This document shows, in pieces, positions 36,143 through 45,964 of a DNA stretch of 64,000 nt. The notes beneath the pieces are model-generated. The model made no database searches and was not told the origin of the DNA. It saw nothing but the letters and a program-made list of their open reading frames with translations. The DNA is from Nakamurella panacisegetis (GTDB lineage Bacteria > Actinomycetota > Actinomycetes > Mycobacteriales > Nakamurellaceae), in contig NZ_LT629710.1 of assembly GCF_900104535.1 (NCBI RefSeq), positions 2,728,001-2,792,000 of the forward strand, read 5' to 3'. The number at the start of each line of letters is the position of its first letter. The stretch's first letter is position 1. The translations under genes were made by a program, and so were the position numbers.

Positions 36143-37315
36143 TCAGGCCAGTCGCCGGGCGGCCAGGTCGGCCGCGGCCCTCCGGTCGGGCTTACCCGGG
36201 CCCCGGGTGGGCAGATTGGTGACGAGCATCATTGCCGTCGGCCGGGCCGTCCCGGCCGCCACCTGGACGTCCTGGAGGGTCGGCGGCCGGCTCGGGTCGG
36301 CCGGGACGACCACCGCCACCAGTCGCTGCCCCCACTCGGCGTCGGGCACTCCGACCAGGAGCACCTGCGCCACGCTCGGCAACTCGGCGATCGCGTCCTC
36401 GACCGGCGCCGGGGCGATCTTGAGGCCGCCGGTGATGATGACGTCGTCGATCCGGCCGACGATGCGGAGGCGGCCGTCCGTCCAGGTGCCATGGTCGTCG
36501 GTGCGGTAGGTGCCGGGCCGGGCGAACGCGGGATGACCGGGCCGGTTGCGATAGCCCCGCCCCACGACCGGGCCGTGCAGGCTGATCCGTCCGTCCTCGT
36601 CCGTGGTGGCGGTGACACCGTCCAGCGGGATCCCGTCGTACACGCAGCCACCGCAGGTCTCACTCATGCCGTAGGTGGTACGGACGGTGGCCCCGGCCTC
36701 CCCGGCCCGACGCAGCAGGTCGGAGGCGGTGGCCGAACCGCCGACCAGGACAGCGGTGTAGGTCGCGAGCGCGGCGGTCGCCGTGTGGTCGGTGAGAATC
36801 CGGTGCAGCTGCGTCGGGACGAGCGAGACGTAGCGCGGGCCCTCCGGGAGGGCGTTCGTGGCTTCGACGAACCGTTCCGGGGTGAACGTCCGGCCGGTGT
36901 CCATGAGGTGGGGAGTGGTGCCGGAGGCGATGGACCGCAGGAGCACCTGGAGCCCGGCGATGTGCTGCGCCGGGAGGGTGAGTAACCAACTACCCGGCGG
37001 TCCGAGCCGATCCTGGGTGGCCTGCGCCGAGGCCAGTAGCGCCGACCGGGGGAGGAGGCTGCCCTTCGGGGTGCCGGTCGAGCCGGAGGTGGCGATGACG
37101 ACGGCTGTCGGGTCGTGTTCGTCGTCCTCGGCCGGAGCGAGCTGGGTCCCGATCCCGAACGCCGAGGTGAGCAGCTCGATCTGGCTGTGGTCGCCGGCCG
37201 CGACCGGGGCCAGCGCCGGACCCTGCCCCTCGAGGGCCGCCCTCAGTCGCGGTAGAAGTCGCTGTAGGTCCCCGCCGGTCGGGACCTCGAGCAGTTCGAC
37301 GGTGCGGGGGCGCAT
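36143..37315 (-). CDS. menE: o-succinylbenzoate-CoA ligase MenE
   Basis: A 390-residue short adenylating enzyme that activates OSB with CoA. The P-loop ATSGSTGTPKGS is near residue 75, then YGMSETCGG, RIVGRIDDVIITGG and the C-terminal catalytic Lys in TRGPGKPDRRA. All motifs are intact, unlike the AMP-ligase homologue at 18942. The ATG at 37315 is used; one at 37357 would add 14 residues. It is first of the minus-strand unit menE-menA-hypothetical. Confidence 0.93.
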   Translation of the reverse strand: MRPRTVELLEVPTGGDLQRLLPRLRAALEGQGPALAPVAAGDHSQIELLTSAFGIGTQLAPAEDDEHDPTAVVIATSGSTGTPKGSLLPRSALLASAQATQDRLGPPGSWLLTLPAQHIAGLQVLLRSIASGTTPHLMDTGRTFTPERFVEATNALPEGPRYVSLVPTQLHRILTDHTATAALATYTAVLVGGSATASDLLRRAGEAGATVRTTYGMSETCGGCVYDGIPLDGVTATTDEDGRISLHGPVVGRGYRNRPGHPAFARPGTYRTDDHGTWTDGRLRIVGRIDDVIITGGLKIAPAPVEDAIAELPSVAQVLLVGVPDAEWGQRLVAVVVPADPSRPPTLQDVQVAAGTARPTAMMLVTNLPTRGPGKPDRRAAADLAARRLA

Positions 37316-37466
37316 GGGTTCGAGGGTATAGCCGGGCGCCGGGCCGAAAATCTTCATCAGATCCGAACACACCGTTGACCGGCGGCGATCACCATCGGGG
37401 GAGCCTCGGGCAGGATGGTCGGGCCGGTGCGTCCGGTGTCGCACCGGCAGCAGGGAGAACAACGCG

Positions 37467-38168
37467 ATGGAGCACACCACGACGGCCGGGCCGGCGCGGG
37501 GCCTCGTCCTGGTGGTGGAGGACGAGAGCACCATCGCCGACGTGATCCGGCGGTACCTGGTGGCTGCGGGTTTCACCGTGCAGACCACCGGGTCGGGACG
37601 GAGCGCACAGGCGATCATCCGCCGTGACCGTCCGGTGGCCGTCGTCATGGACATCGGGCTGCCCGATCTGGACGGGCTGTCGGTCTGCCAGCAGTTGCGG
37701 GCGGCCGGTGACTGGACTCCGGTGATCTTCGTGACGGCGAGGGACGAGGACGTCGACCGCATCCTCGGGCTGGAGCTCGGTGGCGACGACTATCTGGTGA
37801 AACCGTTCAACCCAAGGGAGTTGGTGGCCCGGGTGCGCACGGTGCTGCGCCGATCGGGTGCGGCGGTGGGCGCGTCGCCGGTGTTGGTCGCGGGGCGGCT
37901 GCGGGCCGACACCGCGCAGCGCCGGGTGTGGGCGGACTCCGGCGAGATAGCTTTGACAGCAACCGAGTTCGATCTCCTGGTGTACCTGATGCGACATCCG
38001 GAGCGGGTGTTCGACCGGCAGAGTCTGCTCAGCTCGGTCTGGGGCTACGCGGCGGCGTCCGGTCTGCGAACGGTGGACGTGCATATCGCGGCGCTTCGGG
38101 CCAAACTCGGTGACGCCAGTCCGATCCGAACGGTGCGGGGGGTCGGCTATGCGGTGGAAGGTGGCTGA
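37467..38168 (+). CDS. OmpR/PhoB-type response regulator
   Basis: A 233-residue regulator. The receiver domain (13-125) has acidic pair VVEDE, phosphoacceptor Asp62 in VVMDIGLPD, Thr in VIFVTARDED and Lys in YLVKPFNP. The C-terminal winged helix (about 138-232) ends SPIRTVRGVGYAVEGG. It overlaps its kinase gene by 20 bp. Stimulus and targets unknown; placement beside menE does not show a link. Confidence 0.94.
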   Translation: MEHTTTAGPARGLVLVVEDESTIADVIRRYLVAAGFTVQTTGSGRSAQAIIRRDRPVAVVMDIGLPDLDGLSVCQQLRAAGDWTPVIFVTARDEDVDRILGLELGGDDYLVKPFNPRELVARVRTVLRRSGAAVGASPVLVAGRLRADTAQRRVWADSGEIALTATEFDLLVYLMRHPERVFDRQSLLSSVWGYAAASGLRTVDVHIAALRAKLGDASPIRTVRGVGYAVEGG

Positions 38169-39630
38169 CGTCCCCGCCGCCGGGTCGGCGATGATGCCGG
38201 GTGGGGCGCGGGTCGCGGGGTCGAACGGTCGGACGGATGCGTTCCCTCCGCCCCGGCGGACGTCGCTGGCCTTCCGGACCACCGCCCTGGTGGTGTCGGT
38301 GGCCGTCGCGGTGGCGATCATCGCCGGTGTCGTCGGCGCAGCGATGATCCGCAACACCGCCGTCGACGTGACCCGGACCTACCTGGTCAACCAGGCCGAG
38401 GTGATCGCACAGCAACTGGCCGGGGAGAGCCCCGGGTACCGGATCGGACTGGCGAAGTTGGCCCAGGTGTTCGCGCAGCAGGGCATCTCGCTGGTCACCG
38501 AGAACCGCGGCGGCCGGCTCGAGGGCACCGACCAGCAGGCGGTCCGGCAGGCGACCGTGGCCGGGGCGCTGGCCCTGGCCGACGGTGCGTCGATGTCGAA
38601 GACGCTGAGCGTCGCCGGCAAGACGGAGTTGCTGGAGGCCCGAGCCGTCAACGGCCGATCGTTCGCGCTGGTCGCGTCGGCCGACATCGGTGCCGGAACG
38701 CAGAGATCGTTGCAGCGCAGGGTGTTGCTCGCCCTGGCTATCGGGTTGGCGGCGGCGGTGATCGGGGGTCTGGTCGTCGCGCGGCTGGTGACCCGGCCGT
38801 TGCGCCGGACGGCGGAGACGGCCAGGGCCATGCGGGCCGGATCCCGGCAGACCCGGGCTCCGGTGGCCGGCCCGTCGGAGGTCGCGGACGTCGCCGAAGC
38901 GGTCAACGAGTTGGCTGATGCATTGCAGCACAGCGAGTCCCGGCAGCGAGACTTCCTGACGTCGGTGTCGCACGAGTTGCGGACGCCGCTCGCGGCGATC
39001 GGCGGGCAGGCCGACGCATTGAGTGACGGCATCGTGGCGGCAGACGAAGTGCCCCAGGTCGGGCGGACCATCCGGGCCGAGTCGGCGCGGCTCGAACGAC
39101 TCGTCTCCGACCTTCTGGACCTGGCCCGGCTCGGCGCCGACTCGTTCCGGCTGGACCCGGCCCCCTGCGATCTGGTGGCCTTGGTGCGGGAGATGACCGG
39201 GGTCTGGCAGGTCCGGTGCGAACAGCGCGGGGTGCCCTTGGTGGTGTCGGTTCCGCCGGCCCCGGTGGTGGTGGTGACCGATGCCCGGCGTCTCCGGCAG
39301 GTGTTGGACGGCCTGGCCGAGAACGCGCTGCGACTGCTCTCACCCGGGCAACCGCTGGTGTTCTCGCTGGCCGTGTCCGACGCGGTAGTACTGCAGATCC
39401 GTGACGGTGGGCCCGGTCTCGATGCCGGGGACTACGCAGTGGCCTTTGAGCAGGGCGTGCTGCACGAGCGCTACCGCGGTCGCCGTCCCGGTGGGGCCGG
39501 GCTCGGATTGGCGTTGGCGCACAGCCTGGTCACCCGGCTCGGCGGGTCGATCTCGGCCGGCCCGGCCCCCGAGGGTGGAGCCTGCTTCTCGGTGGTGCTG
39601 CCATTCTCGGGACAGTGGACCGGGAAATGA
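38149..39630 (+). CDS. Sensor histidine kinase
   Basis: About 493 residues. One N-terminal helix (ALVVSVAVAVAIIAGVVGAAMI), an extracytoplasmic sensor of about 105 residues, a second helix (LALAIGLAAAVIGGLVVARL), a HAMP linker, then HisKA with phospho-His near residue 275 (SVSHELRTPL) and an HATPase domain. The N-box is weak (GLAENALRLLSPG instead of NLLxNAxKYT), while RDGGPGLDAGDYAVAFE and GGAGLGLALAHSL are clear. The start is uncertain: the ATG at 38149 lies in the regulator gene, and a GTG at 38161 or an ATG at 38191 could serve. Confidence 0.9.
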   Translation: MRWKVADVPAAGSAMMPGGARVAGSNGRTDAFPPPRRTSLAFRTTALVVSVAVAVAIIAGVVGAAMIRNTAVDVTRTYLVNQAEVIAQQLAGESPGYRIGLAKLAQVFAQQGISLVTENRGGRLEGTDQQAVRQATVAGALALADGASMSKTLSVAGKTELLEARAVNGRSFALVASADIGAGTQRSLQRRVLLALAIGLAAAVIGGLVVARLVTRPLRRTAETARAMRAGSRQTRAPVAGPSEVADVAEAVNELADALQHSESRQRDFLTSVSHELRTPLAAIGGQADALSDGIVAADEVPQVGRTIRAESARLERLVSDLLDLARLGADSFRLDPAPCDLVALVREMTGVWQVRCEQRGVPLVVSVPPAPVVVVTDARRLRQVLDGLAENALRLLSPGQPLVFSLAVSDAVVLQIRDGGPGLDAGDYAVAFEQGVLHERYRGRRPGGAGLGLALAHSLVTRLGGSISAGPAPEGGACFSVVLPFSGQWTGK

Positions 39631-39939
39631 GCATCGGGCAGATCGGTGTGATCATCTTTTGTGGTGGCGATCCGATCGCGTCGGGCGTACGGTCTCTCCG
39701 GGCGGTCAGCGGGACCGCCGAATTCTTCACGTGAGAGGAGAACACGTTGACCGCCCACCCGTTGTGCCTTTGCCGATCGAGCTACCCGAGCAGACCGCTC
39801 GATGAACGCGGCCTCGAATTCCTCCGCGTACCCCTGTTCTTCTGACCTTTCGCCCGCGGCCGCCTCGGCTCGCGATCGGGTCCATTCTCCGGCTCGAATA
39901 CTCGTAGCCCGGCCACCTTCGTTCGCGAACCGGGAGTTC
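39631..39939. other. Non-coding region upstream of the rtcB remnant
   Basis: 309 bases with no intact gene. AGAGGAG at 39735-39741 followed by a TTG at 39747 looks like a surviving ribosome binding site and start, but the frame from it has no RtcB resemblance and stops within about 33 codons. I read this as the upstream part of rtcB, from which the 5' half was lost or replaced. Confidence 0.4.
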
Positions 39940-40628
39940 GTCGTGCACCGGGTCTGGCTGTTCCTGCATTCCGGCTCGAGGGGTGTCGGTAACCGGATCG
40001 CACAGCACCACATCGCCGTGGCCAAGGAATTGGCGCAGCGGTGGTGGATCTCGCTGCCTGATCCCGATCTGGCCTACCTCGTCGAGGGCACGCCGGAGTT
40101 CGAGGCCTACGTCAGCGAGCTGAACTGGGCGCAGCACTTCGCATTGCTGAACCGGGACGAGATGATGGATCGGATGATCGATTGTCTTCAGAACTGGATC
40201 GGCGAGGAGGTGCGGGTGGGCAAGAACATCAATTGCCACCACAACTACTCGAGGGTGGAGGAGCACTTCGGCCGCGGGTCTGGGTGTCCCGGAAGGGAGC
40301 CATCCACGCCGGACTCGGAGTGCCCGGGCTGATCCCCGGTTCGATGGGAACGGCTTCGTACGTGGTGCAGGGACTGGGGAGTCGGCTCGGCCTGTCGTCC
40401 TCGCCGCACGGTGCCGGCCGGGCCTTCTCGCGGAACAAGGCGCGGCAGACCTTCACCGGCGACGACCTCCGGGCGGCGATGGTCGGGATCGAGTACCGGG
40501 ACTCCGACGCGTTCATCGACGAGATCCCCGGTGCCTACAAGCCCATCGAGCAGGTGATGCTGGACGCGACCGGTCTGGTGACGGTCGTCCATAAGCTCCA
40601 CCAGATCGTGAACGTGAAGGGCAACTGA
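39940..40628 (+). pseudogene. RtcB RNA ligase remnant: 5' half missing, one-base frameshift
   Basis: The first frame gives VHRVWLFLHSGSRGVGNRIA through NINCHHNYSRVEEHFGR, standard C-terminal RtcB. At 40275-40277 the frame shifts: reading continues as VWVSRKGAIHAGLG, GLIPGSMGTASYVVQG, SPHGAGRAFSR (the loop with the guanylylated His) and ends VVHKLHQIVNVKGN at 40628, the true C-terminus. Restoring one base (FGR-E-VWV) would rejoin the frames. The N-terminal half, with the metal-binding Cys, is absent upstream. RtcB joins 3'-phosphate RNA ends in repair; this copy cannot be functional. Confidence 0.9.
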
Positions 40629-40782
40629 GACCGGCGCGGTACCGGCGTGGCCTGCTCACCGAGGGTGCTCACCGCTGCGCAGGCCACCCGGGCTTCGCCG
40701 TCGCCGGCCCGTGCCGACCACGACGAACCGTTCCCCGTGGAAAACTGGCCCGAGGCCACACCCACGGCAGGACGAGGTGACG

Positions 40783-41901
40783 ATGACGGCGCAGGTGCTC
40801 ACCCGTCGTGCGCTGAACCGCGCCCTGTTGGCCCGGCAGTTGCTGCTCGACCGCAGCCCGATGTCCCCGCTGGCCGCGATCGAGCACCTGGTCGGGATGC
40901 AGGCTCAACTACCGACCCCGCCGTACTTCGGGCTCTGGACCCGGTTGGCGAACTTCGATCCGGGTGAACTGTCGCAGCTGTATCTGGACCGCGCGGTGGT
41001 GCGGGTCGCGCTGATGCGGTCGACGGTGCATCTGGTCAGCGCCCGCGACTGTCTGGCCCTGCGGCCCGTTCTGGCTCGAGCCGTCGGTCGTGGACTGACG
41101 CCGGCTAGCCCGTACGGCAAGGCGTTGGCCGGGGTCGATCTCGCCGAGCTGTCGGCCCTCGGCCGTCGGATGGTGGAGGAGAAGCCGTTGACCGGCGCCG
41201 AGGTTGCCCTCGCGCTGCAGAAGCGGTGGCCCGGCGTCGACGCCCGCGCGTTGGCGTTCGCCGTTCGGGCCACCGTGCCGCTGGTGCAGGTACCGCCCCG
41301 CGGTCTGTGGGGCGGGGTCGGCCAGGCCCGCACGACCAGCGCCGAGGCGTGGCTCGGCCAGCCGCTGGCCGAACCGGACGTCGCGCAGATGGTCCGGCGC
41401 TATCTGGCCGCGTACGGCCCGGCCACCGTTCGCGACGCGCAGGCCTGGTCCGGCCTGACCGGTCTCGGATCCGTCTTTGCCCGCCTCGGCGACGAATTGA
41501 TCACCTTCCGGGACGAGTCCGGCGCCCAGCTCTACGACCTGCCGGAGGCCCCCCGGCCACCGGCCGACGTCCCGGCGCCGATCCGGTTCCTGCCCGACTT
41601 CGACCAGATCCTGCTCGCCCACGCTGATCGCGTCCGGATGTTCCCGGCCGAGCACCGGACACTGATCTTCACCAACAACGGCATCATCAAGGCGTCGGTG
41701 CTGATCGACGGGTTCGCCCGAGCCCTGTGGGAGATCAAGCAGGACAAGGAGAAAGCGACGTTGACGATCACCGCACTGCCCCCGGTGGATCACCGCGGCA
41801 TCACCAGGAAGGACCACTCGGCCATGGAGCGACAGGCTCGTCGACTGCTCGAATTCGCCGCCCCGGGAAAGCAGCATGACGTCAGGTCGATCACCCGGTG
41901 A
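40783..41901 (+). CDS. Winged-helix DNA-binding domain protein (HTH_42, YcaQ/AlkZ-like)
   Basis: A 372-residue protein of the HTH_42 family. It starts LTRRALNRALLARQLLL, then IEHLVGMQAQLPTPPYFGLW, and RPVLARAVGRGL; further blocks are VQVPPRGLWG and RFLPDFDQILLAHADR. Family members include DNA glycosylases that unhook interstrand crosslinks, where a QxQ or QxD motif is catalytic; here MQAQLP gives a QxQ-like pair. Function in this organism is not proven. The menC start overlaps its stop by 4 bp. Confidence 0.85.
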   Translation: MTAQVLTRRALNRALLARQLLLDRSPMSPLAAIEHLVGMQAQLPTPPYFGLWTRLANFDPGELSQLYLDRAVVRVALMRSTVHLVSARDCLALRPVLARAVGRGLTPASPYGKALAGVDLAELSALGRRMVEEKPLTGAEVALALQKRWPGVDARALAFAVRATVPLVQVPPRGLWGGVGQARTTSAEAWLGQPLAEPDVAQMVRRYLAAYGPATVRDAQAWSGLTGLGSVFARLGDELITFRDESGAQLYDLPEAPRPPADVPAPIRFLPDFDQILLAHADRVRMFPAEHRTLIFTNNGIIKASVLIDGFARALWEIKQDKEKATLTITALPPVDHRGITRKDHSAMERQARRLLEFAAPGKQHDVRSITR

Positions 41902-42923
41902 ACCCGGCCGACCGCACGATCACGGAAATTCTCGCCACCACGAAGGTTTTCGCCATCCCGCTGCACGACGAGTTCCGGGGGATCACGGTCCGCGAAGGCA
42001 TTCTGATGCAGGGACCGGCCGGCTGGGCCGAGTTCGCCCCGTTCACCGACTACGACGACCACGCCTGCCTGCCCTGGCTCCAAGCCGCTCTGGACACCGC
42101 GCAGAACCCTTGGCCGGCAATGCATCGCACCAGCATCGAGGTCAACACGACGGTGGCGGTCGTGTCCCCGGACCGGGCCGCGGAGCTCGTCGCGGCCTCG
42201 GGCTGCCGGACGGCCAAGGTCAAGGTCGGCGGCCTGGACGGGGGAGTGCTGCGCCGCGGGATCGTTAACTCGCTCGATGCTGACGCCGAGCGGCTGGCCG
42301 CCGTCCGTGACGCCCTCGGTCCGGCCGGGAAGATCCGCATCGACGCCAACGCCGGTTGGAGTGTGGACGAGGCCGTCCGTGCCATCCCGCTCCTGGATGC
42401 GGCCGCGCACGGACTGGAGTACGTGGAACAGCCGTGCGCCGGCCTGGATGACATGGCGACCGTCCGGCGGAGCGTCGGTGTGCCGATCGCCGCCGACGAG
42501 TCGATCCGGCGGGCCGAGGATCCGATGCGGGTCGTCCTGGCCGGAGCGGCCGACCTGGCCGTGGTCAAGGTCGCACCGTTGGGCGGGGTCCGCCAGGCGC
42601 TGCGGATCGCCGAGGCCACCGGGCTGCCGATCGTCGTGTCCTCGGCGGTCGACACCGCGGTCGGGCTGGCCGCGGGCCTGGCGCTGGCCGGCGCGCTCCC
42701 CGAACTGGACTTCGCCTGCGGACTGGGAACGGCCAGCCTGCTGGCCGGCGACGTCAGCTCGGCCCGCCAGATGCCGACCGATGGTCGCCTGCCGGTGCCG
42801 GCGGCCGCGCCGCAACCGGACCGGTTGGCCGAATTCGAAGCCGGCCGGGACCGGACGGCCTACTGGCTGGCGCGGCTGCAGCGGGTCGCCGCCCTTCTTC
42901 CGGCTGCGAGAATCAACCGGTGA
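41898..42923 (+). CDS. menC: o-succinylbenzoate synthase MenC
   Basis: A 341-residue enolase-superfamily enzyme that dehydrates SHCHC to OSB. It has the catalytic KVKVGG, metal ligand Asp in RIDANAGWS, Glu in YVEQPC and Asp/Glu in IAADESIR; a second Lys lies in LAVVKVAPLGG. The GTG overlaps the preceding stop, and its own stop overlaps menD, giving a tightly coupled trio. Confidence 0.94.
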   Translation: MNPADRTITEILATTKVFAIPLHDEFRGITVREGILMQGPAGWAEFAPFTDYDDHACLPWLQAALDTAQNPWPAMHRTSIEVNTTVAVVSPDRAAELVAASGCRTAKVKVGGLDGGVLRRGIVNSLDADAERLAAVRDALGPAGKIRIDANAGWSVDEAVRAIPLLDAAAHGLEYVEQPCAGLDDMATVRRSVGVPIAADESIRRAEDPMRVVLAGAADLAVVKVAPLGGVRQALRIAEATGLPIVVSSAVDTAVGLAAGLALAGALPELDFACGLGTASLLAGDVSSARQMPTDGRLPVPAAAPQPDRLAEFEAGRDRTAYWLARLQRVAALLPAARINR

Positions 42924-44635
42924 ACCCGTCGACCGCTCTGGCCCGTGTCCTGGTCGACGAACTGATCAACGGTGGCGTCACCGACGCTGTCCTCGCCCCG
43001 GGATCCCGGAACGCACCGCTGTCCATCGCGCTGTTCGACGCCGACTCGACCGGCCGGGTCCGCCTGCACGTCCGGATCGACGAGCGGACGGCCGGTTTCC
43101 TGGCCGTCGGCCTCGCCCGGAGCACCGGACGGCCGGTTCCGATCGTCACGACGTCCGGGACCGCGGTGGCCAACCTGCACCCGGCCGTCCTGGAGGCACA
43201 CCACGGCGGTGTACCGCTCCTGATCCTCTCGAGCGACCGGCCGCCGGCCCTGCGTGATGTCGGCGCCAACCAGGTGGTCGACCAGCGCGGCCTGTTCGGC
43301 CCGGCCCTGAGGTTCTTCCACGAGTTCGGCGTGGCCGCGGCCACGCCGGGGCAGAACGCCATCTGGCGCTCCATGGTCTGCCGCGCCCTGGCCCACACCC
43401 GAGGGGCGGGCACCGGCTTCGGCGGCCCCGTGCAGCTGAACGTCCCGCTGGTCGAGCCGCTGCTGCCGGACGACGACAAGGCCTGGCCCGAGTCCCTTCA
43501 TCACCGCACGGCCGCCGGCGGCCACCCGATTCCCTGGACCGCGATCGACACGGCGGCCGCCGACGAGGTGCTCTCCGGGGTCGACGTGCCCCTCGGACGG
43601 GTCCCGATGATCCCGGCCCCCGCTGACGGTGAACGGGTGCTGTTCCTGGGTGACCTGACCCACCCGGCGGCCGGCCCGCTGGCGGCGCTGGGTCACGTGG
43701 TGCTCTCCGAGGCCGGCGGCGCCGCCGGTTCCGCCGTCGTCTCGGCCGGTCTGCACCTGCTCGCGGTCCCCGGGTTCCTGGAACCGGCCCTGCCCGACCG
43801 GGTGGTGGTGCTCGGCCGCCCGACCATGTATCGGCAGATCACCACCCTGTTGGCCGACTCGATGATCGAGGTCGACGTGTTGGCCGCGCCGTTCGGCTAC
43901 GCCGACCCGACCGGCAAGGCCCGCCGGGTGGCTCCGGTGCTGGCCCCGCTGGCCGGGCCCGGTGACACCGAGTTCGTCCAGATCTGGCGCCGAGCCCAGG
44001 CCGTGGCCCGAGCGCAGGTCGCCGCGCAGGTCGCGGAGATGGACATCGCGCACTCACCGCGGCTGGCCGCCGATCTGGTGGCCCTGCTGCCCGACGGGTC
44101 CACCCTGATGCTCGGGTCGTCCCAGCCGCCCCGTGACGTCGGTCTGGCCGCGGCCCCGCGGGACGGCCTGCGGTTGGTGGCCAACCGGGGCGTGGCCGGG
44201 ATCGACGGGACGATCTCGACGGCCGTCGGAGTGGCCCTCGGATCGGAGGGGCCGACCGTCGCGCTGATGGGCGACCTGACGTTCCTGCACGATCTGACCG
44301 GCCTGGTGATCGGCCCGCACGAACCGCGGCCGGACCTGACGATCGTCGTGTCCAACAACGGCGGGGGCGGTATCTTCCACACCCTTGAACCGGGAGAACC
44401 GTTGCACGCCAGAGCATTCGAGCGGGTGTTCGGCACGCCGCACGACGTCCAGCTGGCCGGTCTGGTGGAGGCGGCCGGCTGGGAGCACGTGTTCGTCACC
44501 AGTACCGACGAACTGGCCGACGCGCTGGCCGACCCGTCCGGGATCCGCGTGGTCGAGGTTCCGACGTCGCGGACGGATCTGCGGGAGGTGCACCAACGGA
44601 TCCGGACCGCCGTCTCGGCCGCGGTCCGGGGCTGA
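42920..44635 (+). CDS. menD: SEPHCHC synthase MenD
   Basis: A 571-residue ThDP enzyme joining isochorismate and 2-oxoglutarate. It begins STALARVLVDELINGGVTDAVLAPGSRNAPLSIAL, the MenD start, with SSDRPPALRDVGANQVVDQ in the middle. The ThDP site lies in MGDLTFLHDLTGL and SNNGGGGIF near the C-terminus. GTG start coupled to menC. Convergent with menF with no gap between stops. Confidence 0.95.
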   Translation: MNPSTALARVLVDELINGGVTDAVLAPGSRNAPLSIALFDADSTGRVRLHVRIDERTAGFLAVGLARSTGRPVPIVTTSGTAVANLHPAVLEAHHGGVPLLILSSDRPPALRDVGANQVVDQRGLFGPALRFFHEFGVAAATPGQNAIWRSMVCRALAHTRGAGTGFGGPVQLNVPLVEPLLPDDDKAWPESLHHRTAAGGHPIPWTAIDTAAADEVLSGVDVPLGRVPMIPAPADGERVLFLGDLTHPAAGPLAALGHVVLSEAGGAAGSAVVSAGLHLLAVPGFLEPALPDRVVVLGRPTMYRQITTLLADSMIEVDVLAAPFGYADPTGKARRVAPVLAPLAGPGDTEFVQIWRRAQAVARAQVAAQVAEMDIAHSPRLAADLVALLPDGSTLMLGSSQPPRDVGLAAAPRDGLRLVANRGVAGIDGTISTAVGVALGSEGPTVALMGDLTFLHDLTGLVIGPHEPRPDLTIVVSNNGGGGIFHTLEPGEPLHARAFERVFGTPHDVQLAGLVEAAGWEHVFVTSTDELADALADPSGIRVVEVPTSRTDLREVHQRIRTAVSAAVRG

Positions 44636-45862
44636 CTAGCGCTGGGCTTCCAGTGCATCCCTGATCGGGACCATCTTGACCTGCGCCTCGCGGGCCTCGG
44701 TGGTCGGGTCGGAGTCGGCGACGATCCCGCACCCGGCAATCATCCGCACCGTGTGGCCGGAGACCATGGCACACCGCAGGGCGATGGCGAACTCACCGTC
44801 ACCGTGGGCGTCGAGCCAGCCGACGGGCGCGGCGTACCGGCCCCGCGGGGCCGGCTCCAACTCGCGGATCACCTGGCGGGCCAGCGCCGTCGGTGTGCCG
44901 CCGACGGCCGCCGTCGGATGGAGCATCGCCGCGACCTCGAGCGCGCTCGGCCCGGTCGCCGGCAGATGACCGGTGATGTCGGTGGCCAGGTGGGTCAGAT
45001 TGGCCAGCGGGAGCGGGTGGGGGCCGTCCGGCACCTCGAGCTCGGTGACGACGTCGCGGAGCACCCTGGCCACCGAGTCGACCGCGAAAGCGTGCTCGGC
45101 CAGGTCTTTTCGGCTGACCATGAGGTCGGCCGCCACGGCGTCGCCGGCATGTTCGGCCCAGGCCGTTCCGGCCAGGACCCGGGAGGTCACCGCACCGTCG
45201 ATCCGGCGGATGAGCATCTCCGGGCTCGCCCCGACCAGGCCGGCGACGGCGTAGGTCCAGCAGCTGGGGTAGGCCGCGGCCAGTTCGCGCAGCAGGTACC
45301 GTTCGTCGATCTCGTGCTCGGCGATGGCCTCCAGATCGTGGGCCAGCACCACCTTGTCCAGCTCGCCACGGCCGATGCGCTCGGTGGCCGCCCTGACCGC
45401 TGACGTGAAGCCAGCCACCGACAGGGACGCATCGCAGTAGCTGATCCGGCCCGGCGCCTCGACCGCGCTGCGCTCGGTCAGGCCGCCCGCGCCGATCACC
45501 GTGCTGAAGGCGATTCCGGACCGCACTCCGATCACCACCGACGGAACGATGGCCACCGACTCGTCCGAGTCGTCGAAACCGAGCGAGACGAAGGCGATCG
45601 GCCCGCTGCCGGGCACCCCGACCTCGTCCGACACCGCGAGGTCGGCCACCACCGCGTCGAACCACGCCCGGATCTCGCTCGCCGCCTCCGGGCCCTTCGC
45701 CGTCATCCGGGAGTGTTCGCCCCAACCGACCAGGCCCTCACCGTCCTGCAGGAACGACACGCCGCCGCGAGCCGCAGGCAGGGCCGCCACGAGGTCGACG
45801 GGCTCCGCCAGGCGACGGGTGGTGGCCCGGACCTGAGCCGGGGCGGCGGGAGAGGCGGACAC
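44636..45862 (-). CDS. menF: Isochorismate synthase MenF
   Basis: A 408-residue chorismate-binding enzyme that makes isochorismate, the committed menaquinone precursor. Key blocks are ELDKVVLAHDLEAIA, SPEMLIRRIDG, RVLAGTAWAEH, LHPTAAVGGTPTALA, RYAAPVGWLDAHGDGEFAIALR and AGCGIVADSDPTTE. EntC and MenF cannot be separated fully by sequence; the men context favours MenF. Start chosen as a GTG at 45862; the frame extends far upstream over the divergent gene. Confidence 0.92.
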   Translation of the reverse strand: MSASPAAPAQVRATTRRLAEPVDLVAALPAARGGVSFLQDGEGLVGWGEHSRMTAKGPEAASEIRAWFDAVVADLAVSDEVGVPGSGPIAFVSLGFDDSDESVAIVPSVVIGVRSGIAFSTVIGAGGLTERSAVEAPGRISYCDASLSVAGFTSAVRAATERIGRGELDKVVLAHDLEAIAEHEIDERYLLRELAAAYPSCWTYAVAGLVGASPEMLIRRIDGAVTSRVLAGTAWAEHAGDAVAADLMVSRKDLAEHAFAVDSVARVLRDVVTELEVPDGPHPLPLANLTHLATDITGHLPATGPSALEVAAMLHPTAAVGGTPTALARQVIRELEPAPRGRYAAPVGWLDAHGDGEFAIALRCAMVSGHTVRMIAGCGIVADSDPTTEAREAQVKMVPIRDALEAQR

Positions 45863-45964
45863 GATGGTCCAGGGTAGACCGCGCCGGTCGCGGGGGGCCG
45901 ACAGCGAGGCGGTCGCCACATGCCGCTCGGTCCGGCCGCCGCTCTCCCGACCTAGACTCACGCC

